The notes: generated by a model from the sequence alone, not told the origin. DNA of 43,125 bases from Parcubacteria group bacterium Gr01-1014_29 (GCA_007376195.1 VMFT01000011.1:1-43125), one strand, 5' to 3'; shown: positions 15,762-24,388, counted from the first letter of the stretch. Numbers and translations are program-made.

Positions 15762-16245
15762 GTATGCTGGACGGCTACCCCCGCCTTGGCGGGGGAGGAA
15801 AGTCCGGGCACCCTTCCCGACGATGTTGGGACAGAAGAAGGTAACGGCTAACAGCCGTCGTCCGATATACATCGGACCGAGACAGTGCCACAGAAACAAT
15901 ACCGCCAATCATCATGAATGCTGAGTCTAAAGCTCAGCGTAGTGACAGAGGCAAGGGTGAAAAGAGTGGAGTAAAAGCCCACAGACGATATCGGCAACAA
16001 TATCGTGCGGAAAACGCTTACCTGGTGCAAGTCCGCAAGGACGCTTGATTCCAGCAGTAATGCTGGAGCTAGATAGATAACCGTTGCCAACTTTGTTTGC
16101 CGAAGGCAAGTACAAAGTTGAGCATCCGCCGAAGCCTCGTGCGTAGGCGGACCCTCCTTCGCTCTTCGAGCTTCGGAGGGTACTCAATTTTGCAGCTATG
16201 CTTCGCATAGGCAAAATTGGTACAGAACCCGGCTTATAGGCATAC
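15762..16245 (+). ncRNA. rnpB: RNase P RNA (class A) with a core insertion
   Basis: The ribozyme that trims 5' leaders from pre-tRNA. The conserved 5' core GAGGAAAGTCCGGGC and 3' core ACAGAACCCGGCTTATAG are both present, P1 closes with GTATGC/GCATAC, and P2 with GACGGCT/AACCGTT. The cruciform arms between are normal. At 484 bases it is about 100 longer than usual, because about 130 bases holding four hairpins lie between the P2 and P4 3' strands (16087-16220). It has its own promoter and a bidirectional terminator shared with ftsZ. Confidence 0.95.
16087..16220. repeat. Four-hairpin insertion inside rnpB
   Basis: The segment contains four stems in a row: CAACTTTGT/ACAAAGTTG (16088-16120), TCCGCC/GGCGGA (16125-16151), ACCCTCC/GGAGGGT with inner GCTC/GAGC (16151-16181), and CAATTTTGC/GCAAAATTG with inner CTATGC/GCATAG (16185-16219). 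The outer CCAACTTTG and CAAAATTGG can also pair with each other. Confidence 0.7.
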
Positions 16246-16285
16246 AAAAACTCCTCCGACAAAAGTCGGAGGAGTTTTGATTTTC
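16246..16285. terminator. Bidirectional terminator between rnpB and ftsZ
   Basis: CTCCTCCGAC, loop AAAA, GTCGGAGGAG, then TTTTGATTTT on the plus strand and TTTTTG on the minus strand. It ends both rnpB (plus) and ftsZ (minus). Confidence 0.85.
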
Positions 16286-16292
16286 AATACCT

Positions 16293-17453
16293 CTACCTCT
16301 TCCGGCGGAAGAATGCCGGCACGTCCCATTCACTGTCATCTTTTGTGTCCGACTCCTCTTGAGGGGCTTCCACAACCGCCGGCTTCACTATCGGTCGCGG
16401 GGTAGTAGACATACGGTTAACTGGTATGACCTGTTCTGTCTTTTTCTTTTCTATACCGAGCGGATCTGCACCGGTTGTGAACATACCTATACGCATATCA
16501 GCCGGAAAACACGACGCAATGACAGTAACTTTTATTTCTCCTTTCTTGAGGCGCGCGTCTTCCACGGCGCCAAAAATAACTTTAGCGTCCTTGTCGATGG
16601 ACTCGGTAATGACACGCGCTGCCTCCTGTACTTCCCACATGGACATGTCGGGCCCGCCATGGATGGAGAAAAGCACGCCCCGGGCGCCATCAATGGCGAC
16701 ATCCAGCAAAGGTGAATTTATCGCTTGCTTGGCTGCATCCGTCGCGCGCGTCTCGCCCGAACCCTTGCCGATACCCATCAACGCGGACCCTGCGTCTTGC
16801 ATAATAGCCCGCACATCCGCGAAGTCTACATTTACAATACCCGGCATGGTAATAAGGTCTGATATACCTTGCACGGCTTGGCGCACCACCTCATCGCATG
16901 TCGCAAACGCGTCTTTGAATGTAGTGCCTTTTTCAATTACGGAAAGAAGTCTATCATTCGGAATAAGCACCATGGCATCCACAGAATTTTTCAAACTCTG
17001 CAAACCTTCGTTTGCAATACGCGCCCGCTGCGCCCCTTCAAACGAAAACGGCCGCGTAACAACGGCTACCGTAAGCGCCCCTTGGCTGCGCGCGGCTTCC
17101 GCAATAACCGGAGCACCCCCGGTGCCCGTACCGCCGCCAAACCCGCAGACAATAAACGCCATGTCCGCGCCTTTGAGCGCGTCTTTTATTTCTTCAATTG
17201 TCTCTTCCGCCGCTTGGCGCCCCAAATCCGGGTTCATTCCCGCGCCTAACCCGCGTGTAAGATTCTTGCCAATGTGGATTTTTTTAGGTGAGAGGTTGTG
17301 GTGAAGATCCTGGGCATCGGTATTAATCGCAATAAAATCAACGCCTTGGACCTTCGCGCGGATCATGTGATTTATCGTATTGCCGCCGGATCCTCCTACC
17401 CCAATAACCTTAATGCGGGCAAATGCTTCAACTTCTGGTTTAATGCTTGGCAT
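16293..17453 (-). CDS. ftsZ: Cell division GTPase FtsZ
   Basis: A 386-residue tubulin homologue that forms the division ring. The signature loop GGGTGTG is at residues 106-112 in GFGGGTGTGGAPVI, the T7 loop NVDFADVR at about 206, and the C-terminal conserved peptide is DVPAFFRRKR, which binds FtsA. ATG 17453 lies six bases after a TACGAT box, so the message is leaderless. It is alone here; ftsA lies 2 kb away past an AT-rich insert. A bidirectional terminator shared with rnpB ends it. Confidence 0.97.
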   Translation of the reverse strand: MPSIKPEVEAFARIKVIGVGGSGGNTINHMIRAKVQGVDFIAINTDAQDLHHNLSPKKIHIGKNLTRGLGAGMNPDLGRQAAEETIEEIKDALKGADMAFIVCGFGGGTGTGGAPVIAEAARSQGALTVAVVTRPFSFEGAQRARIANEGLQSLKNSVDAMVLIPNDRLLSVIEKGTTFKDAFATCDEVVRQAVQGISDLITMPGIVNVDFADVRAIMQDAGSALMGIGKGSGETRATDAAKQAINSPLLDVAIDGARGVLFSIHGGPDMSMWEVQEAARVITESIDKDAKVIFGAVEDARLKKGEIKVTVIASCFPADMRIGMFTTGADPLGIEKKKTEQVIPVNRMSTTPRPIVKPAVVEAPQEESDTKDDSEWDVPAFFRRKR

Positions 17454-17459
17454 AGACCC

Positions 17460-17488
17460 ATCGTACTGCCCCTATTCTCCACCGTCAA
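17460..17488 (-). promoter_or_regulatory. Leaderless promoter of ftsZ
   Basis: TTGACG (17483-17488), 17 bases, TACGAT (17460-17465), then six bases to the ATG of 17453. Confidence 0.7.
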
Positions 17489-17645
17489 CGTTGCTAAAAC
17501 CGTTACAGTATGGCGCATAGAAACATTTTTTCCGCTTTTTGTGGAAAACCTGTGCATAGCCTGTGGATTTAAACTTTTTGTATTACTTGGCGACGAAACC
17601 GCCAAGTTTAAAGCGACGATTGGTAAAATCATAAAAATCTAATAT

Positions 17646-17772
17646 AATTACTTTGAATTACGAAATCCCTCCTAACCTCCCTTTTCCAAAGGGAGGAGCG
17701 TATGTCCCCCTTTGGAAAAAAAAGGGGGGTGAAGGGGGATTTTTTTAAGAGTTTCGTAACTCAAAGATAATT
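17646..17772. repeat. MITE-like inverted-repeat element
   Basis: AATTACTTTGAATTACGAAA on the left (17646-17665) matches the reverse complement of 17751-17772 with one or two changes. The arms continue inside with CCTCCCTTTTCCAAAGGG (left) and its inverse near CCCCCTTTGG (right), so the whole 127 bases can fold into one long hairpin. It sits at the edge of the ftsZ-ftsA insert and just before the HUMPS-like gene. In the 330-base gap 17454-17782 I see only the ftsZ promoter and this element. Confidence 0.65.
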
Positions 17773-17782
17773 AGTATCTATA

Positions 17783-18598
17783 ATGAACAAATCAACAACT
17801 AGACTAGATCCCAAAAAACGCTATTTACAAGTGGCGTTGAACGGCACGCTTGAAGACGCTCATGAAATAATTAGTAACTTACCAAAAAGTGACAGAATTA
17901 TTGTTGAGGCGGGAACGCCACTTATCAAAAGGTATGGTGAGTACGGAATTCGCCAAATTCGTAATTGGTATGAAGCACACTTGTCAGGGCAAGTTTTAGC
18001 ACCTGTTGCTATGGCTAATGTATCGGCGAATTCCGTACTCTCAATGTTGTTTCAATCGGCACTTTCTGGAACGGCAACCGTTCAAAAATCGACTCCCCAA
18101 ACTATACAAAAAGATGAAATTTTCCCTTACATTGTTGCCGATTTGAAAACAATGGATAGAGGCGAGACAGAAGTTGAAATAGCCGCGCGAGGCGGTGCAA
18201 GTGCTGCGATTGCGCTAGGAACAGCACCGATTGAAACTCTTAATTCATTTGTTGAAAAATGTGAAGAACACGGACTGGACGCGATGATTGACATGATGAA
18301 TGTCGAATTTCCTTTGTCAGTTTTGCGTGCGCTAAAAAAAGTTCCTCCCGTAGTTATTATCCACCGAGGCGTAGACGAGGAAAAGTTTAATCGGGAAAAA
18401 CAAATCCCTTTACACGAAATTCGCCGTATAAAGGGCAACTACAATAGTATGATCTCAATCGCGGGAGGCGACACACTTCGCGAAGTTCAACGGTCATTTT
18501 TTAATGACGCGGATATTGTTGTAATTTGGAAATCAGTATTTCAAAAGGCGGATGACACCGTTGCCCTTATTGAAGGATTTTTGAAAGAAATCAAATAG
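17783..18598 (+). CDS. HUMPS/OMP-decarboxylase-like enzyme (hexulose-phosphate synthase type)
   Basis: A 271-residue barrel enzyme. The motif DLKTMD (Asp-x-Lys-x-x-Asp) and IVEAGTPLIKRYG match the orotidine-decarboxylase/3-hexulose-6-phosphate synthase family; the late IAGGDTLREVQ is the phosphate loop. Family members interconvert hexulose 6-phosphate with ribulose 5-phosphate and formaldehyde, used by some archaea and CPR to make ribose. It is about 60 residues longer than usual, with an extra segment at about residues 65-110. The isomerase partner is not here. The gene is AT-rich and stands alone. Confidence 0.75.
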   Translation: MNKSTTRLDPKKRYLQVALNGTLEDAHEIISNLPKSDRIIVEAGTPLIKRYGEYGIRQIRNWYEAHLSGQVLAPVAMANVSANSVLSMLFQSALSGTATVQKSTPQTIQKDEIFPYIVADLKTMDRGETEVEIAARGGASAAIALGTAPIETLNSFVEKCEEHGLDAMIDMMNVEFPLSVLRALKKVPPVVIIHRGVDEEKFNREKQIPLHEIRRIKGNYNSMISIAGGDTLREVQRSFFNDADIVVIWKSVFQKADDTVALIEGFLKEIK

Positions 18599-18601
18599 GA
18601 A

Positions 18602-19369
18602 CTACTTTTGTTTTTCGTCAAAATATTTCGAGAGGCTTTTTATCCCCTCAAAAAATTCTATTGGCAAAGCAAAGATAACCGTCTTGGAAGGATCGGGGTT
18701 TATTTTTTCTATTGTTTGTAGAGTTCGCATTGAAATACCGCCCGGCGTACTGCTTAAAACACCAGCCGCTTGAGCAAGTCGCTCTGACGCTGCAAATTCT
18801 CCTTCTGCCTTGATGATAACTGCTCGGCGTTCACGTTCTGCTTCCGCTTGCTTTGCCATTATGCGTTTCATGTCTGCTGGAAGTTCTATGTCTTGAATTT
18901 TAATATCAGTAACTAAAATGCCCCAAGAACCCGTCGCCTGGGCAACAATCTTTTGGATTTCTTCGGCGTTTTTTTCTCTTTCCGACAAAAGCGAATCAAG
19001 TTCAATACTGCCGATAACATCTCGAAGCGCTGCCTGTGCGTATTGGGAAACCGCAAGCGTATAATCTTTTATAGTCAAAACAGCCTGCTCGGCATTTTGA
19101 ACTTGGAAGTATACTACCGCGTTGATACCGACTGGAACATTATCTTTTGTGATAACTTCTTGCTGTGGTATGTCGGTAGTGGTGATACGCAAATCAACTT
19201 TGGTCATTTTCTGAATTCCAATCAAAATCCATGTCAAACCAGGCGTTCGCGTTCCCGTGTATTTACCAAGAGTAAGCACAACTCCGCGTTCATATTGATC
19301 AACTATCCTCAATCCAAAAAGGATGAGGAAAAATACGAAACTAATTATCGGCCAAATAAATATTTCCAT
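18602..19369 (-). CDS. SPFH-family protein (slipin/stomatin-like)
   Basis: A 255-residue membrane protein of the SPFH/Band 7 family, which forms oligomers in membrane microdomains. One N-terminal membrane helix (FIWPIISFVFFLILFGLRI) is followed by the SPFH domain (VDQYERGVVLTLGKYTGTR) and a charged coiled coil (AEAERERRAVIIKAEGEFAA). ATG 19369 places the helix at the start; an upstream start would add a hydrophilic head. No NfeD protease gene, the usual slipin partner, is nearby. It is convergent with the HUMPS-like gene, three bases apart. Confidence 0.85.
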   Translation of the reverse strand: MEIFIWPIISFVFFLILFGLRIVDQYERGVVLTLGKYTGTRTPGLTWILIGIQKMTKVDLRITTTDIPQQEVITKDNVPVGINAVVYFQVQNAEQAVLTIKDYTLAVSQYAQAALRDVIGSIELDSLLSEREKNAEEIQKIVAQATGSWGILVTDIKIQDIELPADMKRIMAKQAEAERERRAVIIKAEGEFAASERLAQAAGVLSSTPGGISMRTLQTIEKINPDPSKTVIFALPIEFFEGIKSLSKYFDEKQK

Positions 19370-19500
19370 AGTGTTTTTATTATAGCACAAGTCTGGAAAG
19401 CACAATAGGTGTAGTATATCATGTTCCGGCGCAAATCAGCAAACGAGGACAGTGCGGAATTCCCTTCTTGAACCCAGTATGAGAGAACCTCTACAAGATT

Positions 19501-20739
19501 CTATGGTATCAACGGACGTAAAAACCGCGCGACGTATTCCCCCAGTTTTGAGGGTATGAGACGAGGCAGACGGCTGTGCTTCCCTTCACGACATCCCCAC
19601 GCGCACAACCCCACCGCAACCGCCCAGGCGGGGTCTTGCGCAAGTTCATGCGTGGGATCAAGAACAAGAATCGTACCTACTTGTGCCGGTAGACGGAGAG
19701 TTCTGCGTGAAAATTCAACCATACCGGCCAACTGTGCCCCACCCCCCGAGAGCACCACACCCGAAGGTAAAAGGCCTGATCTACCCATTTTGCGAAGATA
19801 TTTTTCCACGAGCTCAAAAATATCGACAGTACGCGCCTCCACCACTTCCGCAAGCTCCCAGCGCGAGACGGTAGTCGCGATGTCGGGCACCCATGCGGCA
19901 AAGCGTATCACGTCGCGACGCGCTGCTACCTCGTCAGTCGCAACCACGCCGTGCGCCACTTTTACGGCCTCGGCTACTTCAAGCGGCACTTGAAAGCCAA
20001 TCGCGATGTCATTGGTAATGTGTGCCGCACCAATGGGAAATACGTGCGCTGATATCAGTGCGCCGTCCTCAAACACCGTGCAAGATGCCGTCTCTCCGCC
20101 AAGATTAAGCTGTAAAACACCGATCTCCCGCTGATGTTTGGAAAGTGTCGCGTACGCTGATACCAACGAGGACGAAACAATATCATCCACGATAATACCC
20201 GCCGCCTCCACCGCGCGCACGAGATTACGCAAATGCGGCGTAAAGGCGGTAAGATACAACACCTCTGCTTCCAGGCGATTGCCTATCATGCCAAGCGGCT
20301 GCATAACACCTGATTCTTTGTCAACCGTATAGGCCACCATGAGCTCATGCATGATTTCTCTGTTATGCATGGTGGGGAGATTTGCCCGGGCGGCCGCGTG
20401 CGCACGCTCAACATCCCCCTCGCTTATTTCGCCATCAGCCCGCGATATCACAACCACCCCGTTGGCCGCAACACTGCCAAACCCGACTCCGCCAAACCCT
20501 ACCTGCGCGTGGTCTATAGCGACACCCGCATGCTGGCTTGCGCGCGCTACAGCGACGCGGATGCTTGCCGCCGCGTCCGCGACATCAATTACCGCGCCCC
20601 GACGCATACCGCCTGCCAACGATGCGCCGTATCCCAAAAGAGAAAATGCCCGTTCGCCATCTTCCGGGCGCGGTTCACAAACAGCAACACGAACTGTTGT
20701 CGTACCGACGTCTATGCCTGTTATGATAGTGCGGGACAT
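19501..20739 (-). CDS. ftsA: Cell division protein FtsA
   Basis: A 412-residue actin-like protein that ties FtsZ filaments to the membrane. The nucleotide loop GIDVGTTTVRVAV is at residue 8, the second GGETASCTVF at about 212, and the adenosine motif VVLSGGGAQLAG at about 342. The C-terminal LGEYVARFLRPLIP is an amphipathic membrane helix. It is the last gene of the lepB-to-ftsA minus-strand operon. FtsZ, normally next to it, is 2 kb further on. Confidence 0.95.
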   Translation of the reverse strand: MSRTIITGIDVGTTTVRVAVCEPRPEDGERAFSLLGYGASLAGGMRRGAVIDVADAAASIRVAVARASQHAGVAIDHAQVGFGGVGFGSVAANGVVVISRADGEISEGDVERAHAAARANLPTMHNREIMHELMVAYTVDKESGVMQPLGMIGNRLEAEVLYLTAFTPHLRNLVRAVEAAGIIVDDIVSSSLVSAYATLSKHQREIGVLQLNLGGETASCTVFEDGALISAHVFPIGAAHITNDIAIGFQVPLEVAEAVKVAHGVVATDEVAARRDVIRFAAWVPDIATTVSRWELAEVVEARTVDIFELVEKYLRKMGRSGLLPSGVVLSGGGAQLAGMVEFSRRTLRLPAQVGTILVLDPTHELAQDPAWAVAVGLCAWGCREGKHSRLPRLIPSKLGEYVARFLRPLIP

Positions 20740-20757
20740 GCCAAAAAATAATGAGCG

Positions 20758-21252
20758 TTAGCGAATATATTTTTTGAGCACCCCGTCGGATGACGGGGTC
20801 TCCAAATCAAAACTCATTTGGACGTATAGTTTATCTCCGGTAAAAACTACCTGCATATACTCTTTCTCTTTCCTCTCCATCCTGTTTGCGTCCTTTTTGG
20901 TGTGATGGTCATATCCGTACAAATGCAACAGCCCGTGCAAAAAAAGATAGAGAACGCGCTCGGTATACGGCATGCCTAACCGCCTTGATTCCCGCTCCGC
21001 TTCGTAGGGATTAATAACAACCTCACCCGTGCCGGTATCAAGCCGAAACGCAAGAACATTCGCGCGCTTGTCAATCTTACGCCACATATTGTTAAGGACG
21101 CGCGTTGCCTCGTCGCCCAAAAATACCACGCTTACTTCCATAGTATGCTTTTTTGAAGCAATGCAAAAGACCCGTTCCAAAAGAGAACGGGGGATATGCT
21201 TTGCTGTTTTGTTGAGAATGGCAAGAGAACCTGTTTTTTTACCCAGAGGCAT
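20758..21252 (-). CDS. ybeY: Endoribonuclease YbeY
   Basis: A 164-residue zinc endoribonuclease needed for 16S rRNA 3' maturation and ribosome quality control. The hallmark HGLLHLYGYDH is present, with the three histidines that bind zinc. ATG 21252 was chosen because it lies 13 bases after the stop of the upstream yqeY-like gene and fits the family start. A SD-like site is not seen. It is in the minus-strand operon between yqeY and ftsA. Confidence 0.93.
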   Translation of the reverse strand: MPLGKKTGSLAILNKTAKHIPRSLLERVFCIASKKHTMEVSVVFLGDEATRVLNNMWRKIDKRANVLAFRLDTGTGEVVINPYEAERESRRLGMPYTERVLYLFLHGLLHLYGYDHHTKKDANRMERKEKEYMQVVFTGDKLYVQMSFDLETPSSDGVLKKYIR

Positions 21253-21265
21253 ACATGAAGTCCCG

Positions 21266-21721
21266 CTAAACGGGATGAAGCGCATTTTTAACGGCGCGCA
21301 TAACCCTCTCACCCGACACGCGTCCCTGTACACTCATCATCACCAACTTCATTATTTTGCCGAAGTCTTTTTCGGAACTGGCATTTGCTTCGCGTATCGC
21401 ACTTTTAACCGCTTTTTGCAATTCATCATCAGACAACTCCGCTGGAAGGTATGCTTCCAAAAGCACGGCTTCTGATAATTCTTTTTCGGCAAGCTCCTCA
21501 CGCCCGCCCTTTTCAAACTCCGCGGCAGCTTCCTTGCGCTGTTTTACTTCGGTGCGAATAACCTGCACCGTCTCCTCCTCGGAAAGACCCGTATCTTTTT
21601 TTATAAGGCTGATTTCCTTGTTGCGGATAGCCGAAATGAGCATACGGAGAGTAGAGACACGGAGAGTGTCTTTCTGCTTCATTGCTTGCTTCAAGTCTTC
21701 GTGAAGTTTTTGTTGTAACAT
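21266..21721 (-). CDS. yqeY: GatB/YqeY-domain protein
   Basis: A 151-residue helical protein of the YqeY/GatB tail family, thought to bind tRNA. It starts MLQQKLHEDLKQAMKQKDTLR and ends in GRVSGERVMRAVKNAL, the family hallmark. It is short and stand-alone, without the GatB amidotransferase part. It lies downstream of rpsU in the operon, the common bacterial order. Confidence 0.92.
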   Translation of the reverse strand: MLQQKLHEDLKQAMKQKDTLRVSTLRMLISAIRNKEISLIKKDTGLSEEETVQVIRTEVKQRKEAAAEFEKGGREELAEKELSEAVLLEAYLPAELSDDELQKAVKSAIREANASSEKDFGKIMKLVMMSVQGRVSGERVMRAVKNALHPV

Positions 21722-21732
21722 AGATAGCCCAT

Positions 21733-21796
21733 TAGGCTTTAGGCACTAGGCTCTAGAAGAAACCGATTTTCTAACGCCTAGAGCCTAACGCCTACT
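21733..21796. repeat. Inverted repeat in the rpsU-yqeY spacer
   Basis: TAGGCACTAGGCTCTAG (about 21740-21755) is mirrored by CTAGAGCCTAACGCCTA, with a 14-base loop; TAGGC units also recur directly. It lies between rpsU and yqeY. No T-run follows, so it is not a normal terminator; a processing or attenuation role is possible. Confidence 0.5.
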
Positions 21797-22010
21797 CTAT
21801 TTTTCCCAATTTCCGGAGCTTATCCATTTCGTGCCTATGCGCGATGCGGTACAGAGCGTCTTTTTTGTCTATGCGCTCGGTTTTGGGCCGCGAGCGGTAC
21901 TGCAATCTGCGCGCGCGCACCAAAACACAGCTCTGCTGCACTACGCGAGTAAAGCGACGCAAAAAAGCGCTGGTAGATTCTTTTTGTTTTTTGTGGACTA
22001 TTAAAGGCAT
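21792..22010 (-). CDS. rpsU: 30S ribosomal protein bS21
   Basis: A 72-residue basic protein of the bS21 family, which binds the 3' end of 16S rRNA near the anti-SD. The layout is MPLIVHKKQKESTSAFLRRF, then a long basic stretch (ARRLQYRSRPKTERIDKKDALYR, in two pieces). It lies between the HIT gene and yqeY. Since many genes here look leaderless, bS21 may influence which messages use SD. Confidence 0.9.
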   Translation of the reverse strand: MPLIVHKKQKESTSAFLRRFTRVVQQSCVLVRARRLQYRSRPKTERIDKKDALYRIAHRHEMDKLRKLGKIE

Positions 22011-22034
22011 ATATCTGTTTCTGTTATAGATGAA

Positions 22035-22376
22035 TCACACTTCTGTAAGCTCTCCGTCTTTCCATCCTCCGAGGAGGTGTAAATGGAGGTGGTTAATCAC
22101 TTGTCCGCCTGCGCGCCCTACATTGAAAGCTAGCCGATACCCGGGCAAGTGTTCTCGCTCCGCCACTTCCTTTGCGGTATAAATTAAGCTCGAGGTAAGA
22201 TTTCTGTCTTCTTCCGTTAATTCCTTAATTGATAATACGTGTTTTTTAGGAATAATCAAGAGATGTACCGGCGCTCGCGGCTGGATACTTTTGAAAACAA
22301 TAATTTCTTCTGCCTGGTGCGTAATCTCTGCATGAGTCACACCATCCACAATTTTGCAAAAAATACAGTCTATCAT
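22035..22376 (-). CDS. HIT-family nucleotide hydrolase
   Basis: A 113-residue histidine-triad protein that hydrolyses adenosine-phosphoramidates or similar nucleotides. It begins CIFCKIVDG and ends with HLHLHLLGG, the triad. The stop codon of the upstream hisS overlaps its start (four bases), so the two are coupled. It is normal in length for the family. Confidence 0.95.
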   Translation of the reverse strand: MIDCIFCKIVDGVTHAEITHQAEEIIVFKSIQPRAPVHLLIIPKKHVLSIKELTEEDRNLTSSLIYTAKEVAEREHLPGYRLAFNVGRAGGQVINHLHLHLLGGWKDGELTEV

Positions 22377-23731
22377 TTTTTCCCTTTAAGTTTTGATTTC
22401 ACGGTTTCCACCACGTCCTTCAAAAACACTGTCTCCTGCATGCCGGTTTCCATTTCGCGTACAATGACCGTCCCGTCGAGCGCCTCTTTCTGGCCCAAAA
22501 TAAGCGCATAAGAAGATGCGACTTTTTCCGCGATTCTCAACTGGCTTTTGATGGAATCTTTCCCCATAGATTCGCTCACCGGCATACCTGCCTTACGAAA
22601 TTCTTCCAACAAGGCAAATGTCTTCTTTTTTGCCGCGGGTCCCAGCTGTACCAAAAACACCCGCGGCGTATGCTTCTTGGGAAACTGAAGATTCAGCGTT
22701 TTCATTTCCATAACAATACGGTCGAGGCCCAAAGCACCCCCCACCGCCGGCGTTGGTTTTCCACCCAATAGCTTGATAAGACCATCGTACCGCCCGCCGC
22801 CGGCAACCGCGATAGGAAGAGGCTTATCCGGCGTCTCTTTCGGTGTAGTATCCTCCAGCGCATTCTCTTCCGACGAGACAGAACCATCTAGGCAATTTAC
22901 AAACAGTTCAAACACCGTATCGGTGTAATAATCCAAACCGCGCACGAGATAGGGATTTATAAAATAGGGGATACCGCCGTCATCAAGAAACTCAAGAAGG
23001 GTCGTGAACCGTTTCTTTGAAGCCTCGCTCAATGATTTAAGCATTTGCGGCGCTTCCTCCCGCAGTTGGATACAGAACATCTCTTTGCAATCAAGCAGGC
23101 GAAGCGGATTCTCTTTTACGCGGCGCTTACAATCCTTGCAGAGCGAATTGAACCGCCGCCGGTAGAACACCATGAGTTCTTTGCGGTATGCCGCGCGCGA
23201 TTCTTCGTCACCGATACTGTTTACTTGCACCGCAATGTTCTGAAACCCGAGCTCTACAAGAATGGTATACATAAGCCGTATCACCAGAGCATCCGTTACA
23301 ACATCTTCTTCGCCCAGAATCTCAAACCCAAATTGGTGCAACTCACGATAGCGGCCGCGCTGGGGATTTTCATGTCGGAAAAACGACCCGGCGTAATACA
23401 ACTTTACCGGCTGCGGGAGTGTTTGCATGCCATGCTGAATATATGCGCGCGCGATAGACGCGGTACCCTCCGGACGCAGGGTGAGGGAATCCCCGCCCCG
23501 CGTGCGAAAACTGTACATTTGCTTTTCTATGATGTCGGTTGTCTCGCCGAGAGTGCGTAAAAACAACTCCGTTTTTTCGAAGTGTGGCGTTGCAATCCTG
23601 TTAAAACCGTAAAAGTTTGCGGTATGTTCCGCGACACTCATGACATGATCCCAATACGGCGCGTCGACCGGAAGAATGTCGTGCGTACCTTTTGGAGTTT
23701 GCAATAGTTCTTTTGGTATTTTTTTTGACAC
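22373..23731 (-). CDS. hisS: Histidine-tRNA ligase
   Basis: A 452-residue class II aminoacyl-tRNA synthetase that charges tRNA-His. Motif 1 region PKGTHDILP begins the catalytic domain, motif 2 is FRHENPQRGRYREL, the histidine-specific loop is GLDYYTDTVFEL, and motif 3 is GGALGLDRIV. The C-terminal anticodon-binding domain is present. An insertion of about 20 charged residues follows the FELFV block. The start is GTG at 23731, four bases after the lepB stop. Confidence 0.96.
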   Translation of the reverse strand: MSKKIPKELLQTPKGTHDILPVDAPYWDHVMSVAEHTANFYGFNRIATPHFEKTELFLRTLGETTDIIEKQMYSFRTRGGDSLTLRPEGTASIARAYIQHGMQTLPQPVKLYYAGSFFRHENPQRGRYRELHQFGFEILGEEDVVTDALVIRLMYTILVELGFQNIAVQVNSIGDEESRAAYRKELMVFYRRRFNSLCKDCKRRVKENPLRLLDCKEMFCIQLREEAPQMLKSLSEASKKRFTTLLEFLDDGGIPYFINPYLVRGLDYYTDTVFELFVNCLDGSVSSEENALEDTTPKETPDKPLPIAVAGGGRYDGLIKLLGGKPTPAVGGALGLDRIVMEMKTLNLQFPKKHTPRVFLVQLGPAAKKKTFALLEEFRKAGMPVSESMGKDSIKSQLRIAEKVASSYALILGQKEALDGTVIVREMETGMQETVFLKDVVETVKSKLKGKK

Positions 23732-23735
23732 ACGT

Positions 23736-24311
23736 TTATTGATTAGTTACTATCCCTAACTCTCTAAGGGGCCACAACCGCAGCAACGCACGGCCAATCA
23801 AAAAATCAGCCTCCAACACGCCCCATCGCCGGGAATCCGAGCTTTCCAGACGATTATCTCCCATCACAAAATACTCCCCGTTATCCAACAGTGTTGTGGA
23901 ATTGGGCGCTGTTACAATCGTATCCGACAAGTATGATTCATCGATCAAAAAGCCGTCCGGGAAGCTGCTGTTTTTAACCATAACAGCACCGTTGTCAATG
24001 ATAACCGTCTCGCCCGGAAGCCCGATGATCCGCTTGATGAAAAATTGGGAAGGATCCTGCGGATACCGGAACACGATCACTTCTCCTCGTTGGGGCAGAC
24101 GCAAAAAATACGACAGTTCGTCAACAATCAGATACTCGCCGTCCTGGAATGTGGGAATCATAGAAGCGCCCCGCACGATAAACGGCTGCGCGATAAACAA
24201 TCGAATGGGAAGCACGATCGCAAGCGATAAAAGAACTATTTTGGCAAACTCCCACACTTCGCGGAAAAACACGCCAAGAAAGCCTCGGGGAGAATCTTTT
24301 GTATCGTTCAT
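23736..24311 (-). CDS. lepB: Signal peptidase I
   Basis: A 191-residue membrane serine protease that cuts signal peptides. The catalytic serine is in RGASMIPTFQDGEY and the lysine in FIKRIIGLPGE; the GDNR box (VMGDNRLESSDSR) is clear. One helix at residues 25-45 anchors it. ATG 24311 is chosen because a TATAAT box at 24319-24324 ends seven bases before it. It is the first gene of the operon to ftsA. Confidence 0.95.
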   Translation of the reverse strand: MNDTKDSPRGFLGVFFREVWEFAKIVLLSLAIVLPIRLFIAQPFIVRGASMIPTFQDGEYLIVDELSYFLRLPQRGEVIVFRYPQDPSQFFIKRIIGLPGETVIIDNGAVMVKNSSFPDGFLIDESYLSDTIVTAPNSTTLLDNGEYFVMGDNRLESSDSRRWGVLEADFLIGRALLRLWPLRELGIVTNQ

Positions 24312-24318
24312 GCATTGA

Positions 24319-24346
24319 ATTATATCTGTTTTCAACAGAAAATCAA
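24319..24346 (-). promoter_or_regulatory. Promoter of the lepB-ftsA operon (leaderless)
   Basis: TTGATT (24341-24346), 16 bases, TATAAT (24319-24324), seven bases to the ATG. It would drive seven genes. Confidence 0.7.
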
Positions 24347-24388
24347 GACATGTTATTGTAACATCTCACACCCAATGATGTCTTTGAC

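Noticed and set aside
16426-17304. 292-residue plus-strand open frame
   Set aside because: It is antisense to ftsZ, whose codon pattern explains it; rich in Ser/Pro/Ala without a family look.
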